Assembly: GCF_041770905.1 (NCBI RefSeq)
Contig: NZ_JBEUWX010000003.1
Span: 1-64,000, forward strand
From: Propionivibrio hellwigii
GTDB taxonomy: Bacteria; Pseudomonadota; Gammaproteobacteria; Burkholderiales; Rhodocyclaceae
Reading direction: 5' to 3'
DNA: 64,000 nucleotides
Under the pieces are notes generated by a model. That model made no database searches. It saw nothing but the letters and a program-made list of their open reading frames with translations, and was not told where the DNA came from. Shown one piece after another: positions 43,649 to 54,031 of this stretch. Each line of letters starts with the position of its first letter. Position 1 is the stretch's first letter. The translations under genes and the position numbers were made by a program.

Positions 43649-44036
43649 AACGCGCGGAAGCGCCTGGACTGTCGGTGCAAACCAGCTTGATGACGGCGGC
43701 GGAACAGGCGCCCACCGGCGAGATGACCAGCGGCGGTTGTATGTCGGCCGTCCAGCCCTCGGGAAGCTGCAACGCCGGCGCGCCGTCGCCGATATCTTTC
43801 TTCCCCTGGTCGCGCGGCAATTCGAGCCCGCACCCGATGTAACGAACGCGACGCGGTAACTGCAGCAGTTGATCTTCGATCAGCCGGCGCTGCGATACCG
43901 CTTCGAAGCTGCTCAGACTGGCGCCGATGCGCGGCGCCAGCAACGAGGTCAACAGGCCGACGATGAAAACCACAAAGAGGACTTCGAGCAGCGTGAAGCC
44001 CGCCGCACTGCGCTCTGTCCACACTCCGGACATCAT
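43593..44036 (-). CDS. gspH: Pseudopilin GspH
   Basis: From the ATG at 44036 the protein is ~147 residues, with prepilin site SAAG|FTLLEVLFVV and a beta-rich globular domain ending SARYGIHEISCEIEKLAD. A longer frame to 44159 is open but would run into the gspG end and give an implausible leader. Confidence 0.8.
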   Translation of the reverse strand: MMSGVWTERSAAGFTLLEVLFVVFIVGLLTSLLAPRIGASLSSFEAVSQRRLIEDQLLQLPRRVRYIGCGLELPRDQGKKDIGDGAPALQLPEGWTADIQPPLVISPVGACSAAVIKLVCTDSPGASARYGIHEISCEIEKLADVAD

Positions 44037-44070
44037 CTGGCAGCGGCGCCGTCTTCGCCATAATGGAGAT

Positions 44071-44607
44071 TCACTGCGACTTACCGTAATTGCTACTGGT
44101 GCCGGTATCGCCGCCGATGTCCTGATCGACGCCTTCGCCGCCCGGCTTGCCGTCACCACCCAGCGAGATCAGCGTAAACGGCTGGCCGCTGACCTCCGGC
44201 GGGCGATACTGGTAGGGATTGCCCCAGGGATCGAGCGGTACCGCCCCTTCCAGATAAGGGCCTTTCCAGCGCCGTTTCATATCCGGCTCGTTCGGCGCAT
44301 CGGTGAGCAGACGCAACCCCTGCTCTTCGCTCGGATAGACATTGATATCCATCCGCATGGTTTCGATTGCGCCGCGCAACAGTTTGATCTGGGCTGCCGC
44401 CGTCTGCGCCTTGGCCGCATCGACCTTGGCAAACAGGCGCGGCCCGACCAGGCTGACGAGCAGGCCAATGATGACGAGCACCACCAGCATCTCCAGCAGG
44501 GTAAAACCCCGACCAGCGACGGCATATCGCGCACAGCAGCGGTTGCGCGGGCGACTTGGATGGCTTCGATTTTTTTTCGAGGGTTTGGCGTAAAGATGAT
44601 TGTTCAT
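44071..44607 (-). CDS. gspG: Major pseudopilin GspG
   Basis: The protein has site AGRG|FTLLEMLVVLVIIGLL at residue ~34, after an unusually long basic leader. The GspG hallmarks LDPWGNPYQY and LISLGGDGKPGGEG (the calcium-binding loop) follow. The C-terminus DIGGDTGTSSNYGK is slightly extended. It overlaps gspF by four bases. Confidence 0.9.
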   Translation of the reverse strand: MNNHLYAKPSKKNRSHPSRPRNRCCARYAVAGRGFTLLEMLVVLVIIGLLVSLVGPRLFAKVDAAKAQTAAAQIKLLRGAIETMRMDINVYPSEEQGLRLLTDAPNEPDMKRRWKGPYLEGAVPLDPWGNPYQYRPPEVSGQPFTLISLGGDGKPGGEGVDQDIGGDTGTSSNYGKSQ

Positions 44608-45812
44608 AGTTTGATCTCAGTAAGACTGGTCATGGCCATCACGACACCGACCATGACAACGCCCAAGACAAGGCCGATGACGAGAATACTGACCGGCTCG
44701 ATCAGCGCTACGACACTGCGCTGCAAGGCACGGTGCTTATCGGACGCGTAGCTTGCCACATGCTCCAGCATCGCGCCAAGCTGGCCGGATTTTTCGCCGA
44801 CTTTCAGCATCGTCAAGGAGGCTCCTTCCAGCAAGCGCCGCTCTTCTATCGCCGAGGAAAGACGCTTGCCGCGGCGGACATCATCTTGGACACTGCGCAG
44901 CCGGTTTGCATTTTCCGGCAGCAGCACCGAAAGCGCCGCCAGGTCCATACACATCAGGATGGGCACCTTGCTCTGCACCAGCACGGCAAGCATCGAGGTC
45001 CAGCGCGTCGTTTCCGCGCCGGCAATCCAGCCGGACATGATGGGCAGCCGTGCAGAAACACGCGCCATGTGCTGTCTGGCGGCGCGACTCCGGAAAAGCA
45101 GATAGGCGCCCACGGCAACGCCAGCAAATCCGAACAGCACGCCCACCCAGTGATCATGGACATAAACGCCCGTGCCGAGCACCCATTGGGACAACAACGG
45201 CAAATCGACCTTGCGCCCCTGGAACATGCCCGCAAAACGGGGGACAACGAAGGCAAAAATGAAGCTGATGGCGACGATGCCGGTAAACACCAGAATCATC
45301 GGATAGGTCAGCGCTTCCCGCGCCTCGTTCTTCATTTTCTCTTCGAATTCAAGCTGATCGGCACTTCTGGCCAGCGCATTGCCGAGATCGCCGGTGGCTT
45401 CGCCGGCACGCGCCAGCGCATGCACATATTGCGGCAGCCCAAAGTCCGATTTTTCCAGCGCCGCAGAAAAGCGTTCACCCGCCAAAACCGCCGTATTAAG
45501 GCGCGAGAGCGATTCTTTCATGCGCGGATGATCGGTCGTCTCCAACAGGGTCGAGAATGCGTCGGACAAGCCCACGCCGGATTTCAGGAGCGTTGCAAGT
45601 TCGCGGACAAAGGCAACCACATCGGTATGGCGGATCTTCTGCGCCCCGGAGATGACTTTGCGATGATTCTCCGCAACCGTCTGCGCTTTCAGCTCCAGTG
45701 GAACCTGGCCTTTTTCCCGTAGCAACTCCAGTGCATCTGCCTGGCAAGACGCTTCAATTGCGCCTTGTCTAACAGCGCCGGAAGCATCGAGTACGCGGTA
45801 GGAAAATAACAT
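44604..45812 (-). CDS. gspF: T2SS inner-membrane platform protein GspF
   Basis: The 402-residue protein has the two GspF domains: a first with FVRELATLLKSGVGLSDAF and a first membrane span near residue 170, and a second with RWTSMLAVLVQSKVPIL and C-terminal spans (ALIEPVSILVIGLVLGVVMVGVV). It starts 23 bases after rfbC and is the first T2SS gene. GspE, usually just upstream of gspF, is absent. Confidence 0.92.
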   Translation of the reverse strand: MLFSYRVLDASGAVRQGAIEASCQADALELLREKGQVPLELKAQTVAENHRKVISGAQKIRHTDVVAFVRELATLLKSGVGLSDAFSTLLETTDHPRMKESLSRLNTAVLAGERFSAALEKSDFGLPQYVHALARAGEATGDLGNALARSADQLEFEEKMKNEAREALTYPMILVFTGIVAISFIFAFVVPRFAGMFQGRKVDLPLLSQWVLGTGVYVHDHWVGVLFGFAGVAVGAYLLFRSRAARQHMARVSARLPIMSGWIAGAETTRWTSMLAVLVQSKVPILMCMDLAALSVLLPENANRLRSVQDDVRRGKRLSSAIEERRLLEGASLTMLKVGEKSGQLGAMLEHVASYASDKHRALQRSVVALIEPVSILVIGLVLGVVMVGVVMAMTSLTEIKL

Positions 45813-45835
45813 GATCGATGCAGAAAATTTCCAGA

Positions 45836-46381
45836 CTACCGCGACAGCAATGATGCGAACGCGGCGCCCGTCGCATCTTTGGCCGACACCTGCGGCGCAG
45901 CGGAAAGCGGCCAGCGGATGTTCAGCTGCGGATCGTCCCAGCGGATGCAGCGTTCCAGTTCCGGCGCCCAGTAATCGGTCGTCTTGTAGAGAAACTCGGC
46001 CGCTTCGCTGAGCACGAGGAAGCCGTGGGCGAATCCAGGCGGAATCCAGAGCTGGCGCTTGTTTTCCGCTGAAAGCGTTTCGCCGACCCAGGTGCCGAAA
46101 GTGGCCGATTCCGGACGGATGTCGACGGCCACATCGAACACTTCGCCAACGACGATGCGCACCAGCTTGCCCTGCGCCCTCGGCGGCAGCTGATAGTGCA
46201 GGCCACGCAGGACGTGCCGGACGCTGCGCGAGTGATTGTCCTGGACGAAATCGACCTCCAGGCCGGTCGCCTGTTTAAAGCTTTGCCGGTTGAAACTCTC
46301 AAAAAAGAAGCCGCGCGCATCGCCGAATACCTTGGGTTCGATGCGCAGCACGTCGGGAATCGCCAGCGGGGTGACTTTCAT
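45836..46381 (-). CDS. rfbC: dTDP-4-dehydrorhamnose 3,5-epimerase
   Basis: The ~181-residue protein (start MKVTPLAIPDV at 46381) has the RmlC markers FFFESFN, DNHSRS, VLRGLHYQ (catalytic His) and WIPPGFAHGF. It performs the third step of dTDP-L-rhamnose synthesis. A longer frame to 46528 would overlap rfbA and is rejected. Last of the four rfb genes, directly before gspF. Confidence 0.95.
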   Translation of the reverse strand: MKVTPLAIPDVLRIEPKVFGDARGFFFESFNRQSFKQATGLEVDFVQDNHSRSVRHVLRGLHYQLPPRAQGKLVRIVVGEVFDVAVDIRPESATFGTWVGETLSAENKRQLWIPPGFAHGFLVLSEAAEFLYKTTDYWAPELERCIRWDDPQLNIRWPLSAAPQVSAKDATGAAFASLLSR

Positions 46382-46391
46382 GGCTGCGTCC

Positions 46392-47279
46392 TCATGACAG
46401 AATTTTGTCCCGGAACAGGCCGAGCAGATACTGGCCATATCCGGACTTGGCAAGCGCCTGCGCCATGCTTTCCAGCTGACGGGCGTCGATCCAGCCGTTG
46501 CGCCAGGCGATTTCTTCCGGGCAGGCAACTTTCAGTCCCTGGCGGCGCTCGATGGTATGAATGAACTGGCTGGCGTCGAGCATGGATTCATGCGTGCCGG
46601 TATCGAGCCAGGCATAGCCGCGCCCCAGCGTCTTGACGCTGAGCTGACCGCGTTCAAGGTACAGCCGGTTGAGGTCGGTGATCTCCAGCTCGCCGCGCGC
46701 CGAGGGTTTGACGCTCTTGGCCAGTTCGACGATCTGCCGATCGTAAAAATACAACCCGGTCACGGCGTAGCGCGAACGCGGCGCTTTGGGCTTTTCCTCC
46801 AGGCTGATTGCCTGCCATTTTTCATCGAACTCGACGACACCGTAACGTTCAGGGTCGGTCACCGGGTAGGCAAAAACGGTTGCACCCTCGCGTTTGGCAT
46901 CGGCCTCACGCAGCAGGCGGGCAAAATCATGCCCGTAGAAAATGTTGTCACCCAGCACAAGCGCCGAAGGTGAATCGCCGACAAACGATTCGCCGATCAG
47001 AAAGGCTTGCGCCAAGCCGTCGGGCGAGGGCTGCACCGCATATTCGAGGTGGATGCCCCACTGCCCGCCGTCACCAAGCAGCTGTTCAAAACGCGGCGTA
47101 TCCTGCGGCGTAGAGATAACCAGAATGTCACGTATGCCGGCCAGCATCAGCGTACTGAGCGGGTAATAGATCATCGGCTTGTCGAAAATGGGCAGCAGTT
47201 GCTTGGAGACGACCTGCGTTGCCGGATAGAGCCGGGTGCCGGAGCCGCCGGCAAGAATGATGCCTTTACGATGATTCAT
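46392..47279 (-). CDS. rfbA: Glucose-1-phosphate thymidylyltransferase
   Basis: The protein begins MNHRKGIILAGGSGTRLYP, the nucleotide-binding signature, and carries KQLLPIFDKPMIYYPLS and ALVLGDNIFYG. It makes dTDP-glucose, the first step of rhamnose synthesis. Length (~295) is normal. An ATG three codons upstream (47288) is possible; neither start has a good ribosome binding site. Confidence 0.95.
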   Translation of the reverse strand: MNHRKGIILAGGSGTRLYPATQVVSKQLLPIFDKPMIYYPLSTLMLAGIRDILVISTPQDTPRFEQLLGDGGQWGIHLEYAVQPSPDGLAQAFLIGESFVGDSPSALVLGDNIFYGHDFARLLREADAKREGATVFAYPVTDPERYGVVEFDEKWQAISLEEKPKAPRSRYAVTGLYFYDRQIVELAKSVKPSARGELEITDLNRLYLERGQLSVKTLGRGYAWLDTGTHESMLDASQFIHTIERRQGLKVACPEEIAWRNGWIDARQLESMAQALAKSGYGQYLLGLFRDKILS

Positions 47280-47316
47280 GGAGGTCATGGGAGATTTTCT
47301 GTGCAGGTGTTAATCA

Positions 47317-48218
47317 CTACTGTTTCAGGATTTCGGTCAACGCCCGCAGAACGCCGCTGCGCCAGTCGGGCAGAACCAGGTCATAGGCCGCCCGTAGTTT
47401 GGACGTATCAAGCCGGGAATTGCGCGGCCGCGGCGCGGGCAGCGGATAGGCCTCGGTCGGAATCGGCACGACCGCATCCGGCGCAACCCGCACCGGCAGC
47501 CCGGCATTACGCGCCTGCTCGATGATCAGACGGGCATAGCCGTACCAGGAAGTCTCGCCGCCCGCTACCAGATGGTAGAGGCCGGTAAGATCAGAACGCG
47601 CCGGCGCGGCGCATACCGCACGCACGGCGTGCGCCGTCACATCGGCCAGCAGATCGGCGCCAGTAGGCGCGCCGACCTGATCATCAATCACCGTCAGGCG
47701 CTCGCGTTCCTGCGCCAGTTTAAGCATGGTGCGGATGAAATTGCCACCGCGTGCGGCATAAACCCAGCTGGTACGGAAAATGAGATGCTTCCGGCAACGG
47801 GCGACGGCGATTTCGCCGTCGCGCTTGGTCTGCCCATAGACGCTGAGCGGGTTTGTCGCATCCTCTTCCCGCCAGGGACGCTCACCGCTGCCGTCAAACA
47901 CGTAATCGGTCGAGTAATGGACGAACCAGGCACCGATTTCTTCGGCCGCATCGGCAAGCGCGCCCGGCGCTTCGGCATTGATCCGGCGCGCCAGCTCCGG
48001 CTCGGACTCGGCCTTGTCGACGGCCGTATAGGCAGCGGCATTGACGACAACATCCGGCCTGACCTGACGCACCGTTGCCGCGATGTCGGCCAGACGGGTG
48101 AAGTCGCCGCACAACTCACCCGGCGTATCGAAGTCGAGCGCGACAAGTTCGCCCAGCGCCACCAGACTCCGCTGTAATTCCCAACCGAGCTGGCCGCCCT
48201 TGCCAAAAAGAAGGATTT

Positions 48219-48222
<4 letters not shown>
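47317..48222 (-). CDS. rfbD: dTDP-4-dehydrorhamnose reductase
   Basis: The ~301-residue SDR protein begins MKILLFGKGGQLG (NAD(P)-binding glycines) and has NAAAYTAVDKAE, STDYVFDG and the active-site YGQTKRDGE. It performs the last step of rhamnose synthesis. Its start overlaps the rfbB stop (ATGA), so translation is coupled. The 37-base gap to rfbA shows no terminator. Confidence 0.95.
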
Positions 48223-49292
<1,070 letters not shown>

Positions 49293-49442
49293 GCCTTTCT
49301 CGTATTTTTATAAACTCAGGTCATCAAAAAATCCGGGGCGCCGAGGCAAGCGGCAATCCCCGATATAATGCGCAGCGTTTTTAGCGCCATGCGCAATATA
49401 AACAGGCGCCCACGCAAATCCCTGCCGATATTCTACCCGCTG

Positions 49443-50525
49443 ATGCGTATTTTGTTGGTCAAGACCTCCTCACTCGGCGATGTCGTGCACAACCTGCCGG
49501 TCGCCAGCGATCTGTCCCGCCGTTTTCCCGACGCACGAATCGACTGGTGCGTCGAAGAGGCGTTTGCCGACATCCCGCGCCTACATCCGGCCGTTCAAGA
49601 AGTCATTCCCGTCGCTGTCCGCCGCTGGCGCAGGTCGCTCTGCCAGCTGGCACACTGGTCGACGCTCGGACGGGAAATCCGCGCCGCCCGAGCGCAGCTC
49701 CGGGCACAGCCCTACGACGCCATCCTTGATACGCAGGGTTTGATCAAAAGCGCGCTGATCGCCCGCCAGGCGCGAGGCAAAACACTGGGTTACGCGCGAG
49801 AGGTCGCACGCGAACCGCTGGCCGCCTGTTTCTATGACCGCACGTTCATCGTCCCCACCCATCTGCACGCTGTCGAGCGCAATCGCCGGCTTGCCGCTCT
49901 GGCACTGGGCGCCGTCGGCGTGGCGCCCGCGCCACACCCTAAAGCCCCGGAAGCCACCGAAATCCCTGAGGTCGCTTTCCTGCCCCCGTCCGCCAGCCCC
50001 TTGCCGCTCGATTACGGCATTCGCCCGCCGGCAATGGATTTCCCCTGGCTGGGCAAGGCGCCTGATGGCAGCCGCGTCGTTCGCTATGCCGTCCTGCTGA
50101 CCGCAACCAGCCGCACTGACAAGCTGTGGGATGAAGCCCACTGGCGCGAAGTCGGGCAAGCGTTGAGCCAGCGCGGTCTGACGCCGGTTTTCCCCTCCGG
50201 TAACGCAGCCGAGCGGCAACGCGCGGAACGTATTGCGGCGGGCATCCCCTCCGCCTGCGTCGCGCCGACGCTGGGGCTGCGCGAATTGGCCGCACTGCTC
50301 GGTCACGCCCGCCTCTGCATCGGCGTCGATACGGGACTGTCGCATCTGGCTACGGCACTGCGCACGCCAACGATTGCACTCTATACGGCCACCGATCCGG
50401 CCCTGACCGGCGTACTCGGCACGGGTTTTGCCCGTAACCTCGGCGGTAAAGGCTCGCCACCGAGCGTTGCGGACGTTCTCACTGCCGCAGAGCAGGCCTT
50501 GACGGCGACGTTCTCGCCAACGTGA
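49443..50525 (+). CDS. waaC: LPS heptosyltransferase I
   Basis: I chose the ATG at 49443 because the family starts MRILLVKTSSLGDVVHNLP; the 25 residues encoded upstream look like leader sequence. The ~360-residue GT9 protein has LDTQGLIKSALIA and GVDTGLSHLATAL. It adds the first L,D-heptose to Kdo on the inner core. Followed 37 bases later by waaA. Confidence 0.93.
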   Translation: MRILLVKTSSLGDVVHNLPVASDLSRRFPDARIDWCVEEAFADIPRLHPAVQEVIPVAVRRWRRSLCQLAHWSTLGREIRAARAQLRAQPYDAILDTQGLIKSALIARQARGKTLGYAREVAREPLAACFYDRTFIVPTHLHAVERNRRLAALALGAVGVAPAPHPKAPEATEIPEVAFLPPSASPLPLDYGIRPPAMDFPWLGKAPDGSRVVRYAVLLTATSRTDKLWDEAHWREVGQALSQRGLTPVFPSGNAAERQRAERIAAGIPSACVAPTLGLRELAALLGHARLCIGVDTGLSHLATALRTPTIALYTATDPALTGVLGTGFARNLGGKGSPPSVADVLTAAEQALTATFSPT

Positions 50526-50562
50526 CGAAGCCCCACTCAATACACGAACCACGAACGTACCC

Positions 50563-51828
50563 ATGTCCCGCCTGATTTATACCCTGCTTTTCACCCTCGT
50601 CCAGCCGCTGATCTGGCTGCGCCTGCTCTGGCGGGCGCGCCGACAGCCCGAATACCTGCGCCATCTGGGCGAACGTTACGGTTTCTATGCGCACGCTGCG
50701 TCGCCGCACCTACTCTGGCTGCACGTTGTCTCAGTCGGCGAAACGCGTGCGGCCGAACCCCTGATCCGCGCCCTGCTTGCCGCCTTCCCCAGGCACGAAC
50801 TTTTGCTGACGCACATGACGCCGACCGGCCGCGCGACAGGCAGCGAACTGGTTGCCAAATACGGCGCACGCCTGCATCAGGCTTACCTGCCTTACGATCT
50901 ACCGGGCGCCTGCCGCCGTTTCTTCCGGCATTTCCGCCCACAAATCGGCCTGCTTATGGAAACCGAACTCTGGCCGAACCTGATCGCCCTCGGCCAGGCG
51001 CGGCAAATACCGATCCTGCTGATCAATGCCCGCCTTTCCGCACATTCGCAACGAGGCTATCTGCGTTTCGCGCCGCTGGTTCGGCCGATGATGCGGCAAC
51101 TGGCCGCCGTTGCCGCGCAAACTCCGGCCGATGCCGAACGACTGACCGCCATCGGCGCCGAAAATGTACGTAGCTTCGGCAACCTCAAATTCGACGCCGA
51201 CCCCGCGCCGGAAAAAATTGCGCTCGGCCAAAGCTGGCGCACAGCGATCGGCCGTCGTCCCGTCTGCCTAGCCGCCAGCACCCGCGAAGGCGAGGAAACG
51301 CTGATCGTCGATGCTTTCCTCCAGACGCTGCCGCCGGAAGCGCTGCTTGTTCTCGTGCCCCGCCATCCTGAACGCTTCGATGAAGTCGCCGCCATGCTTG
51401 CATCGCGCGGCGTCAACAGCCGGCGACGCAGCAGCGGCCTGCCGGATGCCACAACCCGTCTCTGGCTGGGCGACAGCATGGGGGAAATGCCGGCTTATTT
51501 CACGCTGGCCGATCTGGCGCTGATCGGCGGCACATTGCTGCCTTTCGGCGGGCAGAACCTGATCGAAGCCGCAGCCTGCGGCTGTCCGGTGCTGGTCGGC
51601 CCGCATACGTACAATTTCGCCCAGGCGACCGAAGACGCGCTGGCCTGCGGCGCGGCGCAGCAGATCGGCAGCGCCGATGCGGCTGCCCGCGCAGCCGCGC
51701 ACCTGCTGGGCGACCATGCGACACTCGACAGGATGCGTGCGGCTGCCCGCGCATTTAGTCAGGCACACCGCGGCGCGACCACTCGCACCGTGGCGCTGGT
51801 TCAAACGCTAATGGGAAACGGCGGGTAG
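50563..51828 (+). CDS. waaA: Kdo transferase
   Basis: The 421-residue GT30 protein has an N-terminal anchor, HVVSVGETRAAEPLI, LLMETELWPNL and FGGQNLIEAAACGCPVLVGPH. It attaches Kdo to lipid A precursor, an essential LPS step in most Gram-negatives. An IS copy begins 45 bases after the stop without disrupting the gene. Confidence 0.94.
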   Translation: MSRLIYTLLFTLVQPLIWLRLLWRARRQPEYLRHLGERYGFYAHAASPHLLWLHVVSVGETRAAEPLIRALLAAFPRHELLLTHMTPTGRATGSELVAKYGARLHQAYLPYDLPGACRRFFRHFRPQIGLLMETELWPNLIALGQARQIPILLINARLSAHSQRGYLRFAPLVRPMMRQLAAVAAQTPADAERLTAIGAENVRSFGNLKFDADPAPEKIALGQSWRTAIGRRPVCLAASTREGEETLIVDAFLQTLPPEALLVLVPRHPERFDEVAAMLASRGVNSRRRSSGLPDATTRLWLGDSMGEMPAYFTLADLALIGGTLLPFGGQNLIEAAACGCPVLVGPHTYNFAQATEDALACGAAQQIGSADAAARAAAHLLGDHATLDRMRAAARAFSQAHRGATTRTVALVQTLMGNGG

Positions 51829-51873
51829 CGGACAAGGCCTCGCCGGCCGCGGTTCTGGCGGTTTCGGCACTAC

Positions 51874-53579
51874 CCCGCATTTCTCACAGATAGAAGGTGC
51901 ATCGCGGCCGGAGATATGAGAAAGTTTTTTTGCGAGAACGACTTAACCATATCTCTGAGGAAGCCGCGATGCCGACACAGTGTACCGTAGTCAGCCCATG
52001 CGCGAAGCGTATTGATGGCCGCCAGGTGGCGGTGGATTTCGACGGAGGGCAGATCAGTTCGGATGCGGGCGCGCTGTTGCTGCGCGAGGTCGATCGCACC
52101 TTGCGGCTGACCGAACGGGTGGCGGCCTGCTTCGAGGATGGGCGCGATCCGGAGCTGATCGAACACACGGTGCACACGTTGGTGATGCAACGGATCGTGG
52201 GGATCGCGCTGGGCTACGAGGACCTGAACGATCACGATCAATTGCGCCGTGACCCGGTACTGGCCACGCTGGCCGGTAAGCTCAGCGCTCGGCGCAAGGG
52301 CTGCGAGCCGCTGGCGGGCAAGTCGACCTTGAACCGGCTCGAACATGCCCCCGACACCAAGGACGGTTCGCGCTATCACAAGATCGCTCACGATCCGGCG
52401 GCCTTCGAGTCGCTGTTCGTCGCGTGCTTCATTGAGGCGCACGAGCAGGCACCTGACGAGATCATCCTCGATCTGGACGCCACCGACGACCCGCTGCACG
52501 GCCAGCAGGAAGGGCGTTTCTTCCATGGTTACTACGGCGGCTACTGCTACCTGCCGCTGTACATCTTCTGCGGCCGACATCTGCTCGCCGCCAAGCTGCG
52601 CCGGGCCAACACGGATGCCTCGGCGGGCAGCATCGATGAACTCGAACGCATCGTCACCCAGATCCGCCGCCACTGGCCGGAGGTGCGCATCGTGCTGCGT
52701 GCCGACTCGGGCTTTGCGCGCGATGCCTTGATGAGTTGGTGCGAGCAGACGCACATCGACTTCGTCTTCGGGCTGGCCAAGAACGACCGGCTCAAGGCCC
52801 AGATCGAAACCGAGATGAGCCAGGCGCAGGCCGAATGCACCCAGACCGGCAAGCCCGCACGGCGGTTTCGCGACTTCACCTACCGCACCCTTGACAGCTG
52901 GTCGTGCGCCCGGCGGGTCGTCGGCAAGGCCGAGCAGCTGCCGGGCAAGGCCAATCCGCGCTTCATCGTCACCAGCCTGGACGCTCAGCGCTGGCCGGCA
53001 CGCGAACTGTACGAGGCGCTGTACTGCGCCCGAGGCGAAATGGAGAACCGCATCAAGGAGTGCCAGCTACACCTGTTCGCCGATCGCACCTCAACGGCGA
53101 CGATGCGGGCCAATCAGCTGCGGCTGTGGTTCGCCTCCTTCGCCTACGTCATGCTCGAAGCGCTGCGCCGCATCGGGCTGGCTGGCACCGAACTGGCCGA
53201 GGCCACCTGCGAGAGCCTGCGCCTGAAACTGCTCAAGATCGGCGCACGGGTCAAGATCAGCGTGCGCCGCATCCATGTCAGCATGGCCAGCAGTCATCCG
53301 TTCCAGACCACCTGGCGCCTGGCCCAGGCCAGACTCGCCCCCGGCTGATCCGCCACGCCACCGTGGCCCTGCTGATCCGATCGCGCTCCCGTTCGCGCGA
53401 GGCGGTCTCATGCCCAAACAGCGCCGCTTGCCCCCTCAACGCACCTGACCGCTCGCAGAACCTCACCCGCCTGCACTCCATTGGCCGCTCGCAGGCCTGA
53501 ATCCTCGCGGTCACGGCGACGCGTGAAGGAAAAAACCGCGCCAACGGGGGCCGAACCGTGAGGGTGTGAGAAATGTGGG
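51874..53579 (+). mobile_element. IS1380-family insertion sequence, copy 2
   Basis: Same 1706-base length as copy 1, opposite orientation. The flanks are CTAC on the left and CTAA on the right, so its target duplication is imperfect. Near the ends there are a few single-base differences from copy 1. Confidence 0.92.
51969..53348 (+). CDS. IS1380-family transposase, copy 2
   Basis: This protein is identical to the copy-1 transposase in its 459 residues (Asp168/170, Asp246 and Glu359 as the DDE candidates). The ribosome binding site GAGGAAG is present. Both copies look intact, so either could move the element. Confidence 0.92.
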   Translation: MPTQCTVVSPCAKRIDGRQVAVDFDGGQISSDAGALLLREVDRTLRLTERVAACFEDGRDPELIEHTVHTLVMQRIVGIALGYEDLNDHDQLRRDPVLATLAGKLSARRKGCEPLAGKSTLNRLEHAPDTKDGSRYHKIAHDPAAFESLFVACFIEAHEQAPDEIILDLDATDDPLHGQQEGRFFHGYYGGYCYLPLYIFCGRHLLAAKLRRANTDASAGSIDELERIVTQIRRHWPEVRIVLRADSGFARDALMSWCEQTHIDFVFGLAKNDRLKAQIETEMSQAQAECTQTGKPARRFRDFTYRTLDSWSCARRVVGKAEQLPGKANPRFIVTSLDAQRWPARELYEALYCARGEMENRIKECQLHLFADRTSTATMRANQLRLWFASFAYVMLEALRRIGLAGTELAEATCESLRLKLLKIGARVKISVRRIHVSMASSHPFQTTWRLAQARLAPG

Positions 53580-53935
53580 CTAACGCCGAAACATCCGGTT
53601 CGAGAACGCTCGAGAGCACCTTTCCACCGCGGATAAATTCCGCCGCATGCCGACGAATCCCCCATCAATCATTGCCGACGGCGCGTAGTCCGCCGCCCAA
53701 CCGCCATCGACTGCCATCCGCTGCCCGCCGCGTCCGGCTCAACCGTTTCCCGGAAGGGGCGTTTGATGGATTACCGGCACCGGAATGTGCAGGCACGGTT
53801 TTCAGTGTTCCAAAGTCTGCAAGAACCTGTCGTAGCCCCTGACGAATAGGCGGTCGCAGCATATCGAGAAAACACCTCGCCGCAGTATTGTCTATGAACT
53901 GGCGGACGTGCTATCGTCGATCTGCATTTGCGGCA

Positions 53936-53951
53936 TGGCAGGATAGATGCC
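53936..53951 (+). promoter_or_regulatory. Sigma54-like promoter element upstream of dctP
   Basis: TGGCA at 53936 and TGCC at 53948 place GG and GC exactly ten bases apart, the sigma54 -24/-12 spacing. The match to the rest of the consensus is partial. TRAP receptors for C4-dicarboxylates are often sigma54-dependent, which makes it worth noting. Confidence 0.3.
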
Positions 53952-53954
53952 ATA

Positions 53955-53996
53955 CCGAACCGGAATTGCAGTGGCAGCAGTAGCAGGCCGGTTCGG
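53955..53996 (+). promoter_or_regulatory. Perfect 9-bp dyad (CCGAACCGG / CCGGTTCGG)
   Basis: The arms at 53955-53963 and 53988-53996 are separated by 24 bases, ahead of dctP. It could be a regulator site or a leader hairpin. Confidence 0.45.
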
Positions 53997-54031
53997 CCAT
54001 TTCCCACCAGACCAACAGATTAGAGGTAATT

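Larger units (their letters stand above)
53580..54031. other. Intergenic region upstream of dctP
   Basis: No gene is supportable. The last 100 bases hold a sigma54-like element, a GGCAT/ATGCC hairpin and a widely spaced 9-bp dyad before the dctP ribosome binding site (AGAGGTAATT). Confidence 0.6.
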
